Made by a program: the position numbers and the translations under genes | Notes under the pieces: model-generated | Told to the model about the DNA's origin: nothing | Seen by the model: the letters and a program-made list of their open reading frames with translations, nothing else | Database searches by the model: none | Part shown: in pieces, positions 6,998-11,454 of the stretch | Numbering within the stretch: position 1 is the stretch's first letter | Layout: every line of letters begins with the position of its first letter | Origin: an uncultured Alistipes sp. | Lineage (GTDB): Bacteria; Bacteroidota; Bacteroidia; Bacteroidales; Rikenellaceae | Assembly: GCA_900769525.1 (NCBI GenBank) | Contig: CAAGGY010000056.1 | Coordinates: forward strand, 1-11,454 | DNA length: 11,454 nt | Direction of reading: 5' to 3'

Positions 6998-7834
6998 CTA
7001 CTTCTTCTTTTTGTTCCACAAATGAGCCACCAAGCCGATCTGAATATCGGCGATGTTTAGCTTGAACGACAAGCCTGAGCGGTCACGACGACCAACCTCA
7101 ACGCCCTGCATATCGAACTGGCGAATATTGTTGTAATAGAGACCACCTACGCCCACAGTAACTGTAAGACATACCTGTGGGAATACGTAGATACCCAAGC
7201 CTGGGTTGAAGTTAAGACGTGCTGCGAAGTTACGGCTGTTGCTACGCTGGTAGTCGTCACCCGTACCACTCCACATAGATGTAGTACCTGTCTTGAAGAG
7301 CAACTCAGCCTCCATAATCACACCGATGATACCACGGCGATCCAAACCAATAAAGTGGCGATGGAAGAGCGACCATGTGAAGGTGTCACTGCGAAGACCA
7401 ATGTTCGAGATACCGATGTTTTCGATATCTCCCAAAAGGCCGAGGTTAACATCAGCATTACCAACACCACCGTCGATAAGCTCATAACCAAAGCGAAGAC
7501 CTACAGCGAGGTTATCTCGGTATGAGTATGCAAAAAATGGCTTGATAGTAGCCGTGCGGAGGCGAAGATCGAGGTTATCCAACAAGAGCATGATGTCGGC
7601 ATCCTGCGACGAGATGTTACCATACGAAGCAGTAAGACCGAGCATATACTCACCCTTATAGACAAACTTATTCCGGTCGATATTACGATCAATACGCTGG
7701 CGTGTAGGCAAGAAGCGAGAGCTCTTACTCTTTACAACTTTGGTGCTATCGTTTGCTACTGCGGCAACATCGTTAGCAGATAGTGTCGAGAGCGAAAACA
7801 GAGCAGCGATAAGTACAAATATAAATCTTCTCAT
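6998..7834 (-). CDS. Outer-membrane beta-barrel protein, second of a tandem pair
   Basis: This is a 278-residue protein with a cleavable signal peptide (MRRFIFVLIAALFSLSTLSA, cut before Asn21). A basic linker, RFLPTRQRIDRNIDRNKF, precedes the barrel start FVYKGEYMLG (57-66). Alternating hydrophobic strands follow, each closed by turns, for example PFFAYSYRDNLAVGLRFGY and FNPGLGIYVFPQVCLTVTVG. A short Bacteroidales outer-membrane barrel, roughly ten strands, is the best reading. The C-terminus is unusual: the final strand is followed by HLWNKKKK rather than ending on an aromatic residue. It is paralogous to the preceding gene, 12 nt upstream, and lies 6 nt before the second PCMD gene. No channel, enzyme or adhesin family is recognised. 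Confidence 0.75.
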   Translation of the reverse strand: MRRFIFVLIAALFSLSTLSANDVAAVANDSTKVVKSKSSRFLPTRQRIDRNIDRNKFVYKGEYMLGLTASYGNISSQDADIMLLLDNLDLRLRTATIKPFFAYSYRDNLAVGLRFGYELIDGGVGNADVNLGLLGDIENIGISNIGLRSDTFTWSLFHRHFIGLDRRGIIGVIMEAELLFKTGTTSMWSGTGDDYQRSNSRNFAARLNFNPGLGIYVFPQVCLTVTVGVGGLYYNNIRQFDMQGVEVGRRDRSGLSFKLNIADIQIGLVAHLWNKKKK

Positions 7835-7846
7835 AGTGCTGCAATA

Positions 7847-8719
7847 TTAGAGGTAGAACGACATACCAAAGCCTACTGAGAGTAGGTTTAGCTTAAAGTT
7901 AGTATTGATAGCCTTGATATTAGCCTCAAGAACCTGGTTCTTTACCTGCTTGGTGCGCTCGAAACCAACACCCAAGACACCAATCGAGAGCTCCACAGCT
8001 ACATTGTTGGTGATAAATGCTGCGATACCTGGCTGAAGGGCGAGCTGAGCACCAAAGTGCGTAGCGTAGGTGCCACGATAGTCCTGCATACCGTCGATAA
8101 TGCCAGTTGCGGCAACAGCCTTAGACTGACCACCTGAGAAGTTGAGCTGCACCTCGGCAAAGAATGCAAAGCGGTTGCTATGACCAATAGGTATGTATGG
8201 ACGCCAGAAGAGAGAACCCGTATAAGAGTGCTTGAGCTGGTGGAACATATCTATTGTAAGCTCATTGCCCGACATCGTAAGCGAGGCATTGTCCAAAGCC
8301 AACAACGAACGAGAGTAGCTAAAGCGCACACCCACTGCCATATTTCTCCAGAGGGCGTATCCAATCATAGGGCTAACGCTCACGGTGTAACCCTTCGAGT
8401 CGATGCCGTTAATAATTGCGAATTTGTAGTTGCTGTTGCGGTGTGCGGAGTAGGCAGCAGTACCACCAAAAATCCACTGACCCTTAGGTACAAAGTTTGC
8501 ATCAGAGACAAAGCCACGCTGCTTACGTGCCTGGTTAGCAGTAAGTGGCTTAGATGGGTCGGTTGCATTGTTGACAGCACAATCTGCGTCAGTAGCTACA
8601 ACCTCAGCATCAAGCGCTGCGACTTCGGTCTCCGTTGCAATAACCCCACTATCTGTCTGCTGCGCAGAGAGGCAAAATGGTATGGTCAGCAACAAAAGTA
8701 TTAAGTAAAATTTCTTCAT
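7847..8719 (-). CDS. Outer-membrane beta-barrel protein, first of a tandem pair
   Basis: The 290-residue protein is read from the ATG at 8719-8717 (MKKFYLILLL...). An in-frame ATG at 8746 is rejected because it lies in the loop of a terminator hairpin and would spoil the signal peptide. Residues 1-19 are a type I signal peptide (cut after CLSA). Residues ~20-65 form a linker rich in Ala, Val, Asp and Glu, then a basic stretch QARKQRG. The barrel begins at FVPKGQWIFGGTAAY (76-90), with later strands such as YALWRNMAVGVRFSY and FGAQLALQPGIAAFI, and ends on GFGMSFYL, a typical aromatic barrel terminus. Alignment by eye with the next gene shows matching landmarks throughout, indicating tandem duplication. 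Function unknown; the context suggests partnership with the PCMD lipoproteins. Confidence 0.75.
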   Translation of the reverse strand: MKKFYLILLLLTIPFCLSAQQTDSGVIATETEVAALDAEVVATDADCAVNNATDPSKPLTANQARKQRGFVSDANFVPKGQWIFGGTAAYSAHRNSNYKFAIINGIDSKGYTVSVSPMIGYALWRNMAVGVRFSYSRSLLALDNASLTMSGNELTIDMFHQLKHSYTGSLFWRPYIPIGHSNRFAFFAEVQLNFSGGQSKAVAATGIIDGMQDYRGTYATHFGAQLALQPGIAAFITNNVAVELSIGVLGVGFERTKQVKNQVLEANIKAINTNFKLNLLSVGFGMSFYL

Positions 8720-8732
8720 CAATAAAAAGTAT

Positions 8733-8768
8733 TGAGATAGTGGCATCCCTTAGTCTGCCACTATCTCA
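8733..8768 (-). terminator. 13-bp hairpin between the DUF4493-PCMD gene and the barrel genes
   Basis: TGAGATAGTGGCA (8733-8745) and TGCCACTATCTCA (8756-8768) form a perfect 13-bp stem with a 10-nt loop. On the minus strand the stem is followed by ATACTTTTTATTG, a five-T tail broken by A. It lies 8 nt after the stop at 8776 and 14 nt before the barrel ATG at 8719. No TAnnTTTG promoter was found between hairpin and barrel gene, so partial termination or RNA-end protection is more likely than a complete stop. Confidence 0.7.
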
Positions 8769-8775
8769 TTTGTTA

Positions 8776-10809
8776 CTAATAGTTTAGTACAATATCATCG
8801 ACATACATCCACGAGCTTGTCGAACCGCAGAAGTAGTCACCATAGCCCGAAGGTGTGAACATCACAACAATCTTCTTAGGCTTAGCACTCTTCATATCCT
8901 CACGATATGTGATGTTGATAGTCTCCTTAGTCCACTCTGCACGGTTATCAGTACCAGTAAGAGAACCATAGCCGATAATACCCGCCTTGGTTGGAAGATC
9001 ACCAGCCTTGAGGAATGTGCTCTCATCCTTAGTATTTACTGTAAATGTAGTACCATCAGTGATAATCACCATGATTGTGTACATATCGGTACCTGAAGCC
9101 TGAGAGCCCTGATCGATAGTACCCTCGTTGTTCTTCATCCAGAAGGTAAGGCTCTTTGGCTTAGCAGTGTATGTGAAGTCACGACCAAATGTCACCAAAC
9201 CATCCATACCGCTGAGCATAAATGTACCTGTGAAGAGGTTACCTGCAGCAAACTTACCGATACCCATCAACGACGCGAACTGCGACTGGAGGTATGCTGA
9301 AGACGTACCTGTTGAACCTGGACGCACATCAGTAGATGGCTGAGTAAGTGTTGCACCTACCATGTTACCACCCTCGTTACCTGTGAGCCAGAATGGAGTA
9401 TCGCCATCGCCATAAGGCAAATACCAAGTAGGCTTGCTCCAACGCTCCAAATCACCGTTAGGCAACTGAGTACCTGCAGCTGTTTTCAACGAGAGGTTCT
9501 TACCTGCATCTGCGCTATCAACAACGAGCTTGTATGCATATGTTGTATCAGCCGAGAGGCCATCAATCTGTGCTGTGTAGTTGCCATCGGCACCAGCAAC
9601 AGCCTCCAACTCCTGCCACTCACCACCATTAGCGCTATATGCAATCTTTACAGATGTTGGGTTGCCAAGAACCATAGCCTTGAACGTAGCAGTACCAAAC
9701 CAAAGGTCGTAGTCAGCAGCAGTCAAAGGCATAACACCCTGAACATTGTAAGCTACGCTCTTATTTGTCTTACCGCCATCAACATCTGCAATGTAGAAAG
9801 AAACGCTCTGCTCACCACCAGTGATTGAGTTAAAGAACGAAGGTTCGATATAGAGCGTATAGGTCATATCATCAACCTTTGTGCGAGTTACACCCTCAAT
9901 AGTCTGAGCAGCCAAGAGGTCGTACACAACGCCATCAACACTCATCGTCATCTCGTTGATAGTAGCCAACGATGCGATGTTGTAGCGACGTGGCATAGTA
10001 GAGTTCTGCACCTCACCTACATCGAAGCCATCGCCCAAGATTGTTGGGTCTGGGCTAAAGATCATAGTGTCGTCATACACCTCCAATGTCTCATCGACAA
10101 TAGCCTCGAATACGAGGTTACCTGGAGCATCCTTAGAGTACTTCAAAGTGATGGTGTACTTAGCCGATGGCTTAACATTCTCGATAAGGCCCTCCTTGAC
10201 GATCTCGCCCTCAACAGGGTGAGTACCCTCAAAGTGCCAATAGAGCGATGTCTTACCCTCAGGCATAATAAAATAGCCACCCTTTGTCTCTGTGTACTCC
10301 AACGAGAGGATGTCGCCAGTAGCAATTGCCGAAGCGTCGTAAGACTCAGCGATTGACACATTTGTGAAGTAGCCCTCAGAGAGCTTCTCAGCAACAGTAG
10401 CGTCGTAGTTTACAACAACAATTGTAGACTGGAGCTTACAGTCAACATTTACCGTAGAGACAATGCCTGCCTCGACCTTAAACTCGTTCTCACCACAGTA
10501 GTACTTCTGGTCGAAAGATACGGCACGCTTCTCACCTACCTGTACCTTTGCTACATAATCGCCCTCGATAAGTGCGAGGTACTCAGGAACATCTGCCACA
10601 GCGTCGTAGCGACGTACGAGCTTCTGCTCGCCCTGCTCCTGCTTGTAGATTTTAATAACTACGCCATCCTCAGCGTCAAAGTCCGCTGGCATAGCAACAC
10701 CAAGACGCATTGCGCCCTCGCTATCTGCCATCTGGATACCTGAATCTATATCCTTTGAGCAAGATGCCAACACGAGCACCGCACTCAACATCATAAAAAA
10801 CTTTTTCAT
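8776..10809 (-). CDS. DUF4493-PCMD lipoprotein
   Basis: Counted from the ATG at 10809, this is a 677-residue lipoprotein: signal peptide, lipobox LASC with Cys17, then SKDID. Residues ~34-258 match DUF4493: EGDYVAKVQVGEK, then YYCGENEFKVEAG (~103-115) and the family's DCKLQSTIVVVNYD strand (~123-136). Residues ~273-358 are a beta domain with ADVDGG, shared with the upstream partial protein. Residues ~360-445 are FN3-like, and ~448-677 are a PCMD domain (LPNGDLERW, TPFWLTGN, VRPGSTGTSSA, IGKFAAGN, GDYFCGS...VDDIVL). An ATG two codons earlier (10815) gives 679 residues, but the AGGAG at 10823-10819 sits 9 nt before the chosen ATG and only 3 nt before the other. The ligand is unknown. DUF4493 plus PCMD is a known pairing in Bacteroidales surface lipoproteins. 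Confidence 0.88.
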   Translation of the reverse strand: MKKFFMMLSAVLVLASCSKDIDSGIQMADSEGAMRLGVAMPADFDAEDGVVIKIYKQEQGEQKLVRRYDAVADVPEYLALIEGDYVAKVQVGEKRAVSFDQKYYCGENEFKVEAGIVSTVNVDCKLQSTIVVVNYDATVAEKLSEGYFTNVSIAESYDASAIATGDILSLEYTETKGGYFIMPEGKTSLYWHFEGTHPVEGEIVKEGLIENVKPSAKYTITLKYSKDAPGNLVFEAIVDETLEVYDDTMIFSPDPTILGDGFDVGEVQNSTMPRRYNIASLATINEMTMSVDGVVYDLLAAQTIEGVTRTKVDDMTYTLYIEPSFFNSITGGEQSVSFYIADVDGGKTNKSVAYNVQGVMPLTAADYDLWFGTATFKAMVLGNPTSVKIAYSANGGEWQELEAVAGADGNYTAQIDGLSADTTYAYKLVVDSADAGKNLSLKTAAGTQLPNGDLERWSKPTWYLPYGDGDTPFWLTGNEGGNMVGATLTQPSTDVRPGSTGTSSAYLQSQFASLMGIGKFAAGNLFTGTFMLSGMDGLVTFGRDFTYTAKPKSLTFWMKNNEGTIDQGSQASGTDMYTIMVIITDGTTFTVNTKDESTFLKAGDLPTKAGIIGYGSLTGTDNRAEWTKETINITYREDMKSAKPKKIVVMFTPSGYGDYFCGSTSSWMYVDDIVLNY

Positions 10810-10818
10810 AGTCATAAT

Positions 10819-10823
10819 CTCCT
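10819..10823 (-). promoter_or_regulatory. Shine-Dalgarno-like AGGAG deciding the DUF4493-PCMD start
   Basis: AGGAG reads 10823 to 10819 on the minus strand. It is 9 nt before the ATG at 10809 and 3 nt before the ATG at 10815, favouring the former. True Shine-Dalgarno sequences are uncommon in Bacteroidetes, so this one may mark strong or reinitiated translation; the preceding gene ends just 14 nt away, at 10838. Confidence 0.45.
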
Positions 10824-10837
10824 ATATTTAAATTATG

Positions 10838-11454
10838 CTACTCGAAACGCATCATCACAGTCTTAGTTGTAGCGTTACCCTCCATGTCGGTTACAGTCAT
10901 CACAAAGTCGTGGTCGCCAGAACCGAGCATAGCAAGGATGCTCAAGAAGTCTGAGATGTTGAGCTGATCCTCCGAAATCAATGTCTGGTTGTAAACCTGG
11001 TCACCAACAGGGAAGCCAAGACCTGAGAGTGCACCAAACATCTCAGTAGAGTTTACAAGGCTAAACTCAGCAGCAAGACCTACTGCCTGCAACTCCCCTG
11101 GAGTCAAAGTGTTTGATACAATCTCAATCTCGAAGTCCTTGATAGCCAAAGGAGCTGTGATGCGAATCATACAAGTGTCATCGTCCTCGATAATCTGGCG
11201 CTCGTCGATATTGTAGCCAACCCACTGAATCTGAGGAGCCACGTTCTGACCATACTTAATAGTAAGCACAGCTGTTGTTGAAGCACCATTCTGATCTGTT
11301 GTTGTAATCTCGTAAGAGTGTGTACCCTCGTACGACTTGAGCAAGCCTGTCTGAGCAGCAAACTTAAGACGAGCAGTTGTCTGGCCCTTCACCTCTGTAG
11401 GGTAACCCATCATCATGAGGATAACTGAAGAGTGTGCTGGAGCGCACAAATCCT
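10838..11454 (-). CDS. C-terminal part of a modular beta-domain envelope protein
   Basis: The frame is open from the window edge (11454) to a TAG at 10840-10838; about 205 codons are visible and the start is outside the window. The visible part has two related beta modules. The first, cut by the edge, ends in GTHSYEITTTDQNGASTTAVL. The second runs from VAPQIQWVGYNID to the end and closes with SGDHDFVMTVTDMEGNATTKTV. The TD..G...T pattern is shared by both, and a third relative (GEQSVSFYIADVDGGKTNKSV) sits in the DUF4493 protein encoded next. No catalytic motif is visible. The absence of visible N-terminal features prevents a localisation call, but the context (next gene 22 to 28 nt downstream) indicates the same transcription unit and probably a lipoprotein. 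I do not recognise the family beyond a cadherin/Ig-like strand pattern. Confidence 0.7.
   Translation of the reverse strand, partial: DLCAPAHSSVILMMMGYPTEVKGQTTARLKFAAQTGLLKSYEGTHSYEITTTDQNGASTTAVLTIKYGQNVAPQIQWVGYNIDERQIIEDDDTCMIRITAPLAIKDFEIEIVSNTLTPGELQAVGLAAEFSLVNSTEMFGALSGLGFPVGDQVYNQTLISEDQLNISDFLSILAMLGSGDHDFVMTVTDMEGNATTKTVMMRFE

Noticed and set aside
8720..8746. Longer start for the first barrel gene at ATG 8746
   Set aside because: The nine extra residues (MPLSQYFLL) precede a perfect signal peptide at 8719, and the ATG lies in the loop of the 13-bp hairpin.
5384..10815. Polysaccharide utilisation locus (Sus-like)
   Set aside because: No SusC/SusD pair, glycoside hydrolase, ECF sigma/anti-sigma or hybrid two-component system is visible; PCMD alone is not enough.
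10838..11449. Complete gene starting at TTG 11449
   Set aside because: The frame is open to the edge (Asp codon before TTG), there is no signal peptide, and the first module is cut, so it is a 3' fragment.

Overview
The window reads as part of a Bacteroidota chromosome, most likely a gut Bacteroidales. Evidence includes five N-termini with lipoprotein signal peptides and lipoboxes (four of five with Lys, Asn or Asp just after the lipidated Cys), the protein families DUF4493, PCMD and clostripain-like C11, and three candidate promoters built on the Bacteroidetes -33 TTTG / -7 TAnnTTTG pattern rather than -35/-10 boxes. A Rikenellaceae or Alistipes-like host is plausible but cannot be proved here. 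There are no rRNA, tRNA, CRISPR, transposase or phage genes.

Left part (1-4593): a divergent pair of transcription units separated by 347 bp of very AT-rich DNA. To the left runs a C11 (clostripain-family) lipoprotein peptidase cut by the window edge after its catalytic-His motif. To the right runs a two-gene unit of large lipoproteins. The first has three fibronectin-III-like domains, the second has one, and both end in copies of an unnamed beta-rich module marked by an LPxGxY motif (five copies in total). A near-perfect 16-bp hairpin closes this unit and is shared with the convergent HAD phosphatase gene.

Middle (4644-5294): a stand-alone HAD phosphatase of the phosphoglycolate-phosphatase type. 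Its best promoter candidate overlaps the U-tract of the preceding terminator and would place the transcription start almost at the ATG.

Right part (5384-11454): a minus-strand run of five cell-envelope genes. In order of transcription these are the C-terminal part of a modular beta-domain protein (cut by the window edge), a DUF4493-PCMD lipoprotein, two tandem paralogous outer-membrane beta-barrel proteins, and a second PCMD lipoprotein, then an intrinsic terminator. The two PCMD proteins are paralogous in their C-terminal ~240 residues and the two barrels are paralogous to each other, giving a PCMD-barrel-barrel-PCMD order. A strong hairpin sits between the first PCMD gene and the barrels and may set expression ratios. 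The likely common theme is cell-surface display: lipoproteins with Ig/FN3-like stalks and a lectin-like or CBM-like end domain, with small barrels that may anchor or export them. No SusC/SusD pair, glycoside hydrolase or regulator is present, so the ligand or substrate remains unknown.
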